Notes under the pieces: generated by a model
What the model was told of the DNA's origin: nothing
Databases searched by the model: none
The model's input: the letters and a program-made list of their open reading frames with translations, nothing else
Assembly (NCBI RefSeq): GCF_020080835.1
Contig: NC_058167.1
Coordinates: 1,646,768-1,710,767, forward strand
Direction of reading: 5' to 3'
Source of the DNA: Cotesia glomerata
Taxonomy: Eukaryota; Arthropoda; Insecta; Hymenoptera; Braconidae
DNA length: 64,000 nt
Position numbers and translations under genes: made by a program
In this document: positions 22,412 through 34,173 of the stretch, piece by piece
Position numbering within the stretch: position 1 is the first letter of the stretch
Layout of the letters: each line of letters opens with the position of its first letter

Positions 22412-23438
22412 ATGGGTCATTCCATGTCAAATCGACCAATAGTTGGAATCGACCCCCTTCGATTTGGATAAATTTTGGTCAGAAGTTTTCTTTTATCATT
22501 TATAATTTAGCATGATATAATTTGTTACTTGTCCTTTCTTACTTCATTTGTAGTTGTTGACGCCACTTATCGTCTTATTAACATGAGAATAATTTGTAAT
22601 TAGAGATTAGAACCATTAATGTGCAGAAATTTGTAAGTAAATAAGTATTCGAAAGAACGAAAAGAAATTTAAATTATCATGAAATTGATTCCGATTTTTA
22701 TTGAAAGTTAATATCTGTTTGAGTTATTCGAGGTTGAAAACGGTCATTGAAGTTTACAAACGGACAAGGTATATCATGCGGTAAAAAATAAAAATTATAT
22801 CATGCGTCAAAGATGAATTCAAGATTATATCCAAAAATAAAAAAAGTTGAAATTAATTTATTATTTAATATTTCCAACGTCATGCATTCAATTCTTAAAT
22901 GCTCAAAATTACAATATTATGTATCTGCATAATTTTACCTTTATTTAAAAGTTGCAAAAAACAAAAAAAAATTTTTTTTAAATTCTAAAATTCATATTTT
23001 TGAAAAAAACACCTCTCCAAAAATTTCAGGATCTTTTAAGATCAGTGCAAGGTATTATACAAAAAAAATTGAGTTAAAAATTTTAATGGTGGTTGTCATT
23101 TTTGACGATTTTCAAAAATTCAAAATTTGACAAATTTGGCATTTTTCGAAATTTTTCCCTAAAATATTTTTTTTTTCAATAGCCCCAAGTATTTCCTTTC
23201 AAACCAACGAAAGCTCATTCCTGTATCTATAATGGCGTTCGAGATATTACAAAACAAAATTGAAAAACTGGAAAAATCGCTAAATTTTGAATTTGATATC
23301 TTTTGCAAAAAATTTCTATATTTTTTTTCCTTTGGCAGAACTTCGTTATATGATAAAAAGAAAATTTCTGATCAAAATTTATCCAAAACGAAAGGGGTCG
23401 ATTCCAACTATTGGTCGATTTGACATAGAATGACCCAT
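22412..23438. mobile_element. 1.03-kb non-autonomous TIR element (ATGGGTCATTCC ends)
   Basis: TIRs of about 85 bp are nearly identical. Both start ATGGGTCATTC(C/T)ATGTCAA, continue through TCGACCAATAGTTGG and run to TTTTCTTTT(T)ATCAT. The interior is AT-rich with no transposase; the 63-codon frame at 23232-23423 runs into the right TIR and is not a real gene. The flanks are TA-rich and the exact target duplication is unclear. Confidence 0.8.
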
Positions 23439-23599
23439 ATTAGTTTATTGTTGATTGATGGAATTTTTTTATCATCTTAAATATTTATTATTATCACATA
23501 TTTTTTCATTTATTAAAGTAACATAAATGATATAAAAATACTATTTTATTTTATTAATTGAAAGTTGAAAATAAATTTCTTATTATCGTTAGCAACCAA

Positions 23600-24655
23600 C
23601 TGTTGTGTAAATATGGAACGGCGTAAAATTATACGAACAATAGAGGAAAGAAGAAGACATTAAACGAATACGATGCGAAAAAAATGAAAAGATAACGTAA
23701 TCCACAAATTGTTAAAGAAAAAAACCACCCAATCAATCCTCTCATATTAGATCATCTTCAAATAATTTCGACAGATATCATATTATAAATAGTAATTCGG
23801 AAAATGTTACTATAACACCTTCTGGCAATGCTAACTGTCTCTCAGATTCTGCTTTATATGATATTATGAACAATTTTGTAAATCTTCCGTCTACGCCGGG
23901 TGATATATCATTGTTTAGATACCCAGAAAATAACAATCTGATTTCCAACCCTATGCATCACAATACTTCCCCATTAAAGTCATTTATACCTGAAGCAGTC
24001 TCTACAATAACATCTAACAAACAACACAATGTGAGATCCAATCATGATTATTGCTCTACTGTACATGACGGTTTTTCTACGTCAATCCCTACATCGTTTT
24101 CGACAAAATCAGAATATCAATATTCTGAAGATAATCATATCATTCTCCATCTTCGTATGAATCAACGACATCTCAATATTGTCAATCTAATCATAATAAT
24201 AGTAAACCAAACGACTAACTTCATCAAACAGAGTTTCCTAATAACAATCCAAATCAAAATCAGCCTTTAAGACAACCGAATGAAAATAACTTAACAGTAG
24301 CAAACAATAACGATGAAATTCAAGAGCATTACATCATTGGTGATATGATTGTTAAATGTTGACATTGTAATGCAAAACATTTTGTTGCTAAAAAAGTCGC
24401 TAATAAATATAATTATTTTAATGATTGTTGCCGTCATGGCGAAGTAGATTTGAATCAAACAGATCCTCCAGCTTTAATAAAATCTTGATTTTCGGGAATT
24501 CATGAAAAATCACAAAATTTTTTTGATCGCATTAGAAATTTTAATAGTTTATTCTCTTTTGCTTCTTTACATGCTAACTTAGCAAATCTTTCTTCTCATA
24601 GACGTTAGTCATATTGTTTCAAGATTCAGGGACAGATATATTATCAAGTAGGGGA
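23600..24655 (+). pseudogene. Decayed Helitron Rep/helicase N-terminal region
   Basis: The open part (23866-24270) is Asn/Ser/Thr-rich and low in complexity. About 24330-24655, with in-frame stops, reads EIQEHYIIGDMIVKC*HC, then FNDCCRHGEVDL, FFDRIRNFNSLFSFASLHA and YCFKIQGQIYYQ. This order is the conserved start of the Helitron-type helicase-like protein: a C-x2-C finger, CCxxGxV, a phenylalanine-rich IRxYNxxxAFAS block and FxIxGQIYH. At least three stop codons interrupt it, and the HUH Rep and helicase domains that should follow are absent. This would be the remnant of an autonomous element; short Helitron-like units occur elsewhere in the window. Confidence 0.65.
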
Positions 24656-25888
24656 AAGGGGGGGGGCAAAGTAGGCCCCCTGAAATTTAGGGACTCAAAA
24701 TTTTAGGGGCAAGTGGGCCCCTAAAATTGTAAAAAGATGAATAATAAATCATTTATCCTTTTAATAATGATTAAAAAGTGGTTTTTGTCAAAAAATTGTC
24801 ATTGATTATAAAAAAGTAAGAAAAAGAAATAAAAAGAACGGTTCGTCAAATTTTGCCATATTGCTTTTTCGTTAAGGGTAATGAGAAACAAAGACTCAAA
24901 GAAAAGAAATAAGTCTAGGTTCATTTGCACGCTTTTTCATATTAAAAAATAGCAGATTATTGATGGAACGTTTTTTATTAAATTTTTTAAGTCTATAGCT
25001 TCGGTGAAAGTTGACCTTTGAAAATTTTTGGTATTTTTTTTTTTTCAAAATACATTTGAAAAAAAAATTTGGTAAAAATTTGGTAAAAATTTTAAAATCC
25101 TAAAAATAGTTTTTGGTAGTGTAGGAAAGGACAAAAATTTTTCAGCCGAATCAAAAAGGATCGAGTTCAAAAGTTCGAAAGTGACAATTTGACAAATAAA
25201 ATACCCCGCATTTTCTGTAATTCTCCTAATTTTTTAAAAGAAGTAATTTGTTAAAGACGTCATAATAGATAATGAAAGAACAACAGTTTTTTTTGGAAGT
25301 GGTCGTAGATAAAAATTCTAAAACTACAAAAATTTAAGATGTCACTATCTCCTGAAATATTGATGTTAGCAATTTAGTGCTCGGAATCTTTTTTGTAGAA
25401 AATCAAATTTACTACAAGTTAGTTATTCAAATGTTTTTCGTAGCTCTTCTCAGTGACGAAAAAAGGACAGAAAACGTAAATTTTATGAAAAATTGATTTG
25501 GTGGTCCATACCCCTCGCCAGTGAGAGTTACGATTACGCCACGATGGGCAGTTTTGTGAAGCATTCAATTCTAAGTGAAATAACCCATCTTTGATCGAAA
25601 TAATGTTATGAAATTCTGCTGAGCTGTGAAAATTTAAGGAAACAGCTCGAGTTTTACGTGCATATTTAATGGGATATCTTTTCACACCTTGATCGAGCTT
25701 TTGAGAAGTTACATTATCCCCAGTATTACTGAACTTATAATAAGTGATTCTCTAATATATGAAATATGTATAGACATGTTTTCTATTATTTCATCTGCAC
25801 GTAACATTCCTGATAGTAGTATAATGAGTGTACCTAGGATTCGTGTTACTAGACGTTTACGAAAATGATAATCCTATTTAAATACTTA
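24656..25888. other. Intergenic, one G/C-rich palindromic patch
   Basis: 24650-24731 contains a short inverted arrangement, GGGGCAAAGTAGGCCCC followed by GGGGCAAGTGGGCCCC. The rest is AT-rich with no supported exon. Confidence 0.4.
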
Positions 25889-26158
25889 CTAGAAATTTAA
25901 ACAGTGCGCTATGCGCGCGCCTTAATTTTAACCAATAATAAATCGTGGCCCGGTTTTTGCGAATTTCGACTTATAACTAATTTCAATACTTTCATATATT
26001 TTTTTTGAGAGGATTATTTTTGGGAATAACTTTTCGGAGTATCCATTATTTTAGTAAATATCAAACAGGTGAATGCACAAAAGATTTTATTACGAGTCTC
26101 GGAGTTATTACTAAAGCATTACTTTGTATGCGCGCTTGCGCGCGAATATCATTTCTAG
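25889..26158. mobile_element. Pair of inverted Helitron-like 3' ends
   Basis: A minus-strand end (GGCGCGCGCATAGCGC, about 10 bp, then CTAG at 25892-25889, T) faces a plus-strand end (ATGCGCGCTTGCGCGCG, about 10 bp, then CTAG at 26155-26158, T). The DNA between may be two units head to head, or one unit with two hairpin ends. The interior differs from the 4.8-kb cluster, so this is another subfamily. Confidence 0.5.
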
Positions 26159-26431
26159 TACAGTAATAATTAAATGGGAAGGAATGTCCCACTATTAAGG
26201 TGCCGACATATACTATTTTCTCTCTCGTCCCAGATACCTGGTTCACGTTGCGCATGCTTGAGAATTCCCCATGATATTAATAGAGGGGAAGAATGAGGGG
26301 AATAATTTTGTGGTTATGATTCTGTTTACAAATATATTTATTATTGTAATTCAGAAAAACAATTATAAATTTTAAAAAACTTTTGTTTTTATTTAAATAA
26401 TATTCTTTTTCCAACAATCAGTTATTGAAAA

Positions 26432-29400
26432 ATGGTGAAGTTGTGTTATTTATGTGATAGAAAAGCGTCGAGAGCTGACAATATTTCTTTGCATCAGTAA
26501 GTGCAAATTATTTTTAATTTTTTAGATGAAATCCTTTATTATGTTATTAAGAATATTTAAATTTGATCAATTTTAGATTTCCGAAAAATTTGGAGATACG
26601 TTTGAAGTAGCTAAATGCTTGTGGATTAACTGAAAATGATGATGTAAAAAGAACTTGCATATGTTCCAGACATTTCAAAGCTGATGGTATTTGTCAATCA
26701 AAAATTTTTGGAGTTGTTAAATCTTCTATAAAACGTAATGCAGTTCCTACACTTTATTTAACAAATCCACACAGTATTGATAAAACTAGTAAATTACCAC
26801 CAAACACGCCGCTATCGGAAGTATTTGATGAGAATGGAGTCAGCAATCAATCGTCATCATGTTTTTCTGAGAATAATATTGTCAACCAATATAATGTACT
26901 CAATACTTTGCAAAAAAGTAAAATAATAAGATTTATGTATAAACATAGAAGGATAGTAACAAAAAAAATATTTATATATTATTTCTACTATTTGTAGGTC
27001 CAAAAAAATGTTTTGAAGTAGACAATACTGAATGTCAAACCTCAAATAATAGTAGCATTAATTTTGGTAAGTTTAATGGAAAAATTTAATTTTTTAATAT
27101 TGTTAAATATTTTAATTCCAGGAGCCTCTTGTAACCAATCTGATTTAAATGAATTTATAGAAAATGCAAAATCAAATCCTATCAGCGAAGACGAAAATAC
27201 TGGTGAGAATAAATAATATATTTTATTGTTAATATTTTTCTAATTAATACTGTTTTATTCTTATTTAAAGTTCCACATGAAATTGATTCCCAAATCAATT
27301 TCGAAAAGCGTAAATTTTACGAGCCTCGTCATGTTAGTGAAATTTCAATATCAGATTTTGCGACGCCTAAAAGGAGTAAAGAACCCCTTTCTTTAATAAA
27401 AGAGACTGGATAAAAAAAAAATCGGATAAAATAAAAGCAGCTACAGAGGCAAACGAGGAACCTCGAGAAAAAATTTCATCTTTGCAAGAAAGGAAAACCG
27501 TATGTTAACTGATGGAGAGTGGTGATGCTCTAATGGTATAGTATATTCTAACTAATATAAATTGTATAATTTATAAAATTGTAAATATTTTAATAACAAA
27601 ATGTTATGGATCAATGAATTTAACTAATAATTTAGTTTATTGATGTTTATGATAAGGTATTTATCATCAAATATTTGTAGCAATTGTACATATTTACTTT
27701 ATTTTTCTTTTCTCAGCGGATTTCGGTATAAAAATTTTAACTAATATTAAATATTTCGCTTATCAATATTTACAAATTAAGTTTGTTTTATTTTAAATGG
27801 AAAGATGGCGAAATGAAAAAAAAAAAATGTCAAATTTTTAGATCGATAATTTTCTTCATAATATTTTTTTCTATGTAGAGTATGATGCCAGAAGATTTAA
27901 CAAATATTGCAAATATGAAGGTTAAAGATGGAAGAGGATACACACCGCAAGTCCGTTCTTTTGCATTATCTTTACATTTTTATTCGCCTAAGGCTTACAG
28001 ATACGTTCGAGAAAAGTTCAATAACAATTTACCATCTGTATCAACTATAAAATCTTGGTACAGAGTAGTGGATGGATCTCCTGGGTTTACAGATGAATCT
28101 TTTAAAGCTATTGAATTGCGATGTGCAGAGAAGAGCGGTATAGTTAATTTGGTTCTGGATGAAATGTCAATAAAAGAAGAAATAATTTATGATAAAAAAG
28201 AATTTCATGGAGGCATAAGCTTCGGGACAGTACAAAATTCAGATTCTGCTTACTCTGATAATGACAACCCTATTACAGCAAAAAATGCATTAGTTTTAAT
28301 GGCAGTTTCGATGAACGAAAATTGGAAAATCCCAATTGGTTATTTTTTGGTTAGATCATTGAATAGTGAAGAGCGGGCAAGTATCTTGAGATTGGCATTT
28401 GAGATACTACACAAATCTAATTGCAAAGTTTATTCATTAATATTTAACGGAGCAGCTTCAAATATAAGCATGTGCAATTCTTTAGGTGCTAATTTGAACT
28501 TCGGACCCAATTTTAAGCCTTACTTTACTAATCCGGCGACGTCTCAAAAATGTTATATATTTTATGATTTGTGTCAGATGATTAAACTAATACGAAATAC
28601 TTTTGGAGATCACAAAATAATCAAATTCGTTGATAATAAATCTATTTTGTGGTTATACATTGAGAAATTGTATGACCTACAATGCAAAGAAGGCTTGAGA
28701 GTAGCTAATAAGTTAACCAAAAACACGTTAATTATCAAAATAATAAAATGAACGTAAAATTAGCCATACAAACACTTAGCGAAAGTGTGTCAAAAGCTTT
28801 AAAGTTTTTACAAATAATTGATGATCCAGAAATCCAAAAAGGACTTCGAAGGTAGTTCTGAAACAGCTTTATTTTTGCTTAAATTTTAACAATATTGGTG
28901 ATATGTTAAATTGTAAAATAAATTTTTAAGGGTAAATTCAATACCCCTTTGAATGATGAAACTTATCTGAAAATGAAAGACCATGCTTTAAAATTTGAAA
29001 ATTATATTATTAATTTATGTAATGACAAGGGAACACCTTTAATTTATACTAAACGAAAACTGGATTTATTGGGATGATTATAGCTCTAAGGAATATATTT
29101 CCTCTTTATGATCAATTAAAAAAGAAGGAATGACTTATTTATTGACATATAAGCTGTCTCAAGATTACATTGAAACATTTTTTTAGCGCTATCAGAAGTC
29201 GTGGAGGTTTCAATAATAATCCTAATGTTTTACAATTTAAAAAATGCGTATAAGCGTTTGTTAGTAAGGCATGAATTGAAACAATTCGAAAATGGTAATT
29301 GCGCCTTTGACAATGTAGACATTTTTACACGTATCATCAAACACAAGAAATTGTTACGACCAAATTGGACATGCAGATTTGCTTCAAAACACTGAAAATC

Positions 29401-29840
29401 CCTGATATTTCGGATCACGATTATATTCGTTATTGCTGGGATTTATCTCCATTTGTTGAAAATATTGTTCTATATATAGCGGGTTATGTCTCACACAGAG
29501 TCTATAAAATAATATTCTGTCCTGTTTGCAAAAATCAATTAATTTCGGATGAATCAAGTAAATCTATGCCTCTTTTTATTTCTTATCAAAAATAGAGGAC
29601 CATTTAAAATACCATCGAAAGATGTTATTAGTATTTGTAAGACTTCAAAAAAATAATTAGACAACGTTCTCATGAATTACTGAACAAAAATATAAAAACT
29701 ACTGTTACAAATGAAATATGTCGAAAAATAGGACTAATGTTTGATAATAAAGAAATGAACGATCATGTTTTACTTTAAAATTTTTCTGATAATCATCGTT
29801 ATCAGTTATGTAAATGGATTATTGAAGCATATTTAAACAC
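26432..29840 (+). pseudogene. THAP-domain / P element-type transposase gene, inactive
   Basis: The family is the P element/THAP9 DNA transposase: an N-terminal C2CH THAP DNA-binding finger, a coiled coil, an RNase H-like catalytic core and a helical C-terminus. Exon 1 (from 26432) starts MVKLCYLCDRKASRADNISL with the first two Cys. Exon 2 continues FPKNLEIRLK*LNACGL, CICSRHF and AVPTLYL, the THAP Cys/His and AVPTxF box, but the invariant Trp position is a TAG stop. Small exons follow near 27000-27060, 27122-27202 and 27270. The transposase core is open at 27882-28751 (MMPEDLTNIANMKVKDGRGY, VLDEMSIKEE, GAASNISMC). A frameshift follows at about 28748, and downstream pieces read SQDYIETFFSAIRSRGGFNN (29157 on) and CPVCKN. 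No TIRs were found. Confidence 0.8.
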
Positions 29841-30712
29841 AAGATTTTTTTTATGAAGCCAAAAATTATCAGTTAAAGATATAATTATAAAGTTCGGCAA
29901 AAATATAATACTCATTTTATTTTATAACCAATAAGAAATTAACAAACTGCATGCTAATTTTTGTGTAAAATAAACTTGTATCAGTTAAACGATTAGTTAC
30001 ATTTTTTTATTTTATTATATTTCACTAATATTTTGACGTCCAAGTACTTAAGATATAATTTAAAAATTTTTACAAGCATTTCCAAGAAACAAAAATAGTT
30101 TGAGTGAGGTTTATTTTTTTAATTTCAAAATACTTCTTCTTTTTAATAAAATTATTCTTCTAAATTCTCTTAAACAGTAAAAAATAATTGTTCAGTATTA
30201 TTTTGTATTTTAAAATAAATTTGCATTGAATTAAAAAATTTTATAATAACATTCCTGTTTTGAATAACCCGCTGCTTTCCCTTTGCGCACAAAAGAATGC
30301 GCAGAACCGAGCTGGAACCTCAGAGGACAGAGAAAGTGTTATTCTTCTGTCTTTTCTTAGTCGGAACAGCTTCCACTTATAGAAACTGTCCATATAGAAG
30401 TATTACATATATGCTTTTACATAGAAAAAAGTCAGGATCGAAATTTTTGAGCTTGCTATAGTTTGTGCTGATAAAATTTAATAATTTCAAGTAGATTAAT
30501 TATTATAATTAATTAATATCAGTAGAATAAAGCATGAATTACTGTTATAATATAAAATTTAGGAACAAGAAGTACCGTAGAATTATATAAAATTTTGCAA
30601 CCTCAAAATACCGTTCTGCTTACAGTAAACACAGTCGGTAGTCTGGCGCTCCGTTTACAATACGGATTTGAACGGAACTTGGCGCTAGATTCTACCGAAT
30701 CTGTGGATATTC
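29841..30712. other. Intergenic, nothing recognised
   Basis: AT-rich with one GC-richer patch at 30270-30370. That patch may contain the right end of the P-type element, but I could not match termini with confidence. Confidence 0.35.
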
Positions 30713-31319
30713 TCTATGAGATAACGTGAATGGCTTTTAACGAAAAAATGTTCTTTGAATTGAAAACTTTGACTGAAAAAAAGAAGAAAATTCGTATAAT
30801 TAACGATATTTGGATAAATTGGTAGAACTTTCGGTAAACTGGATGAGCAAAGGATGTAGTCAGTAATTTTCAAACCTTATAGTGTCCCTAAAATCCCTAA
30901 AAATTCAAAGCACTGCGAATTTTAATAGCGCCCGAAACTTCAAATTCTTTCTTTTCGCAAAAATCACCATTATGAACAATTTTTCGATTTTTCTTCATTT
31001 TTAGCAAAAATTTTTTTCTCAAAAATCTTCATTTTTTCAGTGAAAGAGATAAATTTTTAAGAAATTAAAAAAAAATCAGAAAACCGTAGACCCTGAAGGC
31101 CACCCGTGCAACTGTCCGCTAATTTCATACCTAGGTGCTTAAAATTGCATTAATGATGTTTTTGAGCTCTCTGACGCAATTTTTTGAGCTCTAAAAATTA
31201 TTCTATTTCATCAAAACGATCCGAGAGAAGAAATGCCGAAGTTATGTGAAAATACTTTTTTCGGTTTTCTTTCGTTCACGATATCTCTCGAACGAATCAA
31301 CCGATTTTGACCGGACGTG

Positions 31320-31375
<56 letters not shown>

Positions 31376-32130
31376 TTACAACATCGCAGGGGTAGTCAGG
31401 GAAGCTTCCTATGACCTCAACACGTCGAGATCACATGAAAACTCAAATCTGGCAAAAGGGTGAGAACAATAACTCTCCCGATTTTTGAAAATCTTCTATT
31501 TTCTTAGCGGGAAGTTAAAATTTCAATTATCTTTAATAATTTTTCGATTTTTAAAAAATTTTCTCGATTTTTAGACGGCTGTCTTACCGAAGGAATTAGC
31601 GTCACCTAAAGCGTATCATGTAGAGGTTGCTCGGTCCCATTTACATTTCTGATACACACAATTGTGTGTGCGCGCGATGTGTGTTTTCGAGCGTGTGCTT
31701 GTCAGCGTGTGTGTGTGTGTGTGTAAGAAGCGTAAATTGGACGAAACAACCTCTGCGTAATACGCTTTGGGAAACGCTACTGCCTTCGGTAAGACAGCTG
31801 TCGAAAAAAATCGAGAAAATTATAAAAGAAGATTGAAATTTTTTTTCATAATAGTGATTTTTGCGAAAACAAAGAATTTGAAGCTTCGGGGCGCTATGAA
31901 AAAAAATCGCAGTGCTTTGAATTTTTCAGGAATTTTAGGCGAGTAATTAAGAATGACCGACGACATCCTTCGTTCATCCATTTTATCCAAAGTTATACCA
32001 AGTTGTCCAAATATCTTAATTATGCGAATTTTTGTCTTTTGTTCAGATACAGTTTTGAATTCAAAAAAATTTTTTCGTAAGAAGCCATTTACTGTATCTT
32101 ATAGAGGATATTGTGTGATTTTCAAAACCC
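30713..32130. mobile_element. Foldback element with a nested palindrome and an insertion
   Basis: The outer arms 30713-30990 and 31845-32130 are inverted copies, diverged with indels (shared blocks include GTGATTTTTGCGAAAA and CAAAGCACTGCGA/TCGCAGTGCTTTG). An inner palindrome has arms 31571-31645 and 31735-31805 (GACGGCTGTCTTACCGAAGG against GACAGCTGTCTTACCGAAGG) around a TG-rich centre. A copy of the (TG)n/GAGCTC family (31068-31520) sits in the left half and makes the structure asymmetric. No coding potential. Confidence 0.6.
31068..31520 (-). repeat. Copy 3 of the (TG)n / GAGCTC repeat family
   Basis: Minus orientation. It starts AACTTCCCGCTAAG and goes through GAGTTTTCATGTGATCTCGA, GTTGAGGTCATAGGAAGC and CCTGACTACCCC to (TG)26 at 31321-31372. 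Then come ACGTCCGGTCAAAATCGGTT, GAACGAAAGAAAACCG, a GAGCTC region, and the 3' end GGTCTACGGTTTTCTGATTT. This is the most complete empty copy in the window. Confidence 0.7.
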
Positions 32131-32644
32131 TCCTTCGATTTTCTATACGAGAATTATTTCCAGAGTTATTGATTATCAAAGTCAAAATAACTTTTTGCTT
32201 CGATTGATGATAACTTCGAGGCAAATCATCGTACAGGCGATTTCATTAGGTCGAATTAAAGGGCATTAAATTTTCTAGAAGAGATTTTGAAGGAAACAAT
32301 AAAAAATTTTTTCAAGCTCTTAGACCTTTTAATAGGTGAGAAAAATTTTGAAATTTTTGTAGTTTTCGTAGGATTACTCCAGACCCAAACATGATGAAAA
32401 ATTTTCATGGTCACATCTTACAACTAGACACTTGGAGCTACAATTTGCTTTTTTTTGGTGTACGATCATTTTTCTTGGAATTACGGTTCGTTGAAAATTA
32501 CCCTAAAATTAAAAATTTTTTTATATCCCTCATTTTAGACTATTATCAGATTTATGCGTCATTGCGTCAAGAAATTTTGTGTTAAAAATTTTTAACACTA
32601 AGTTTTTGACGCAATGACGCAAAATTTATTACTGTGTAGTGTGA
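32131..32644. other. Spacer with a near-perfect 67-bp palindrome
   Basis: The only notable structure is the hairpin at 32555-32621: TGCGTCATTGCGTCAAGAAA faces its near-exact reverse complement around TTAAAAATTTTTAA. The rest is AT-rich without exons. Confidence 0.6.
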
Positions 32645-33018
32645 ATACCCATCCTACTCCGAGAAAAAGATTTGACTACTCTGGAAGTGTAAGACCCTCC
32701 TACAAACCCAGTAGTTAAATTAGACATGGCCTGTTTTTTTTGGAAAACGGGCACTTATAAAAATGCCCAAGTCACTCCTAGGGGAAACATTTGACTTCTC
32801 TGGAGGTGTAAGACCTTCCTACGAACCCAGTTGTATAATTTAAACAAGGCCCGTTCTTTTGGAAAAACGGGCACTTATAAAATGCCCAAGATACCCCTAG
32901 GGAAGCATTTGACAACTCTGGAGGTGTAAGACCCTCCTACGAACCCAGTTGTTAAATTAGACATGGCCCGTTTTTTTTTTTTGAAATACGGGCACTTTTA
33001 AAAAATTTCAAGTCACTC
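32645..33018. repeat. 120-bp minisatellite, segment 1 (about 3 units)
   Basis: Each unit runs: ACTCCTAGGGGAAACATTTG, then ACTTCTCTGGAGGTGTAAGA, CCCTCCTACGAACCCAGTTG, TTAAATTAGACATGGCCCG, a T run, GGAAAAACGGGCACTTATAA and ATGCCCAAGAT. GCCCGTTTTTT...GGAAAAACGGGC within each unit can form a hairpin. This segment ends at CACTC (33014-33018), the target duplication of the solo LTR. Confidence 0.9.
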
Positions 33019-34173
33019 TGTTTTGTTGTAAACTTTCCAAGAAGGAGAATTTCCGTAATTATTTTTTCTTCTTAAGTATTCAGGAATCAGGATCAGGAAT
33101 TCTAAATCTAAAATAAAACACTCGGTGTTGGGGCGAATAATTATAAATAATTTATTCCACAATGAGAGAAAACTCTAGTAATGACTAGAGAAAAACTCCT
33201 CGAAGATAGATACAGCCGTGTATGATATGAATATGTGTGTGTATATAAGTGAAATAATTGTATTGAAGATACAATAGGGGTGAGAGATGATCTCAGCCAC
33301 CGATAGGTTATTTAGGTTAACCGTCAACCTGTTAATGATGATCCGAGAAGATCTGAGAAATTTGATCCGAGAGGATCAAATGTGTGTTTGATCTGAAAGA
33401 TCGAGTGAGTTGATCCAAGAGGATCAAAAGTATTTATGATCTGAGAATGTAAAGTAGTTAGTTAATTTGAGATGAATTAGACTTTAATTAGTCAATTTGA
33501 ATTATTTCGTGATTATAACTGTTTTTAATTTATTTTGATTAATTATGCATTATTCGCGAGAATTTAAATAAATCGCAATATTTGATGATTATAACGTGAG
33601 AAGCACTGAGTTCAATATTTTTAATATAAGTTAAATTGCATATTATGAAGCTAAATTTATTCGAAATCTAATTAATTATTACTCATTACTGAAGATTTTT
33701 AAGTTAAACTAATATTTAAAAGTGATGAAATTACGAGTCTTATTACACGGCGTGTAAGTTAAAACAATGGCCGCGACGCCACACCAAAGTACTACGTCAC
33801 AATTATCAAAAGTGTTTAAGTTTAATTACGATAAAATTATATTATTTTCACGATAAAGAACACGAAGTTAATTAACTAGATGAGTTACTTTAATATCAGA
33901 ATGGATGTATTACTATGTAATTGTTCACAATGAAAAACACAGAATAATGAAATTAAGTGTTAGCGAGGCTAGCGGGTATATTGTGTCGGTCACAGGTCCC
34001 AAACACTCTCTCTCTTTTAATTTGTGGCTCGGACCGCTAGGTTCATTTAGCCGTTGTGTATAGTATCTTTTAAGAATGGAGCTTGTGGCAGATGGATTTC
34101 ACTGGATTTTTACTTCTTGGTGGAACCGCTAGGTTCGTTTGAATATTGTGAGTTTAGTTAATTAGAGATGGAG

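Noticed and set aside
26250..30340. TIRs of the P-type transposon (TGCGCAT-containing segments near 26252 and 30325)
   Set aside because: The match is short and the flanks show no 8-bp duplication, so I could not define the ends.
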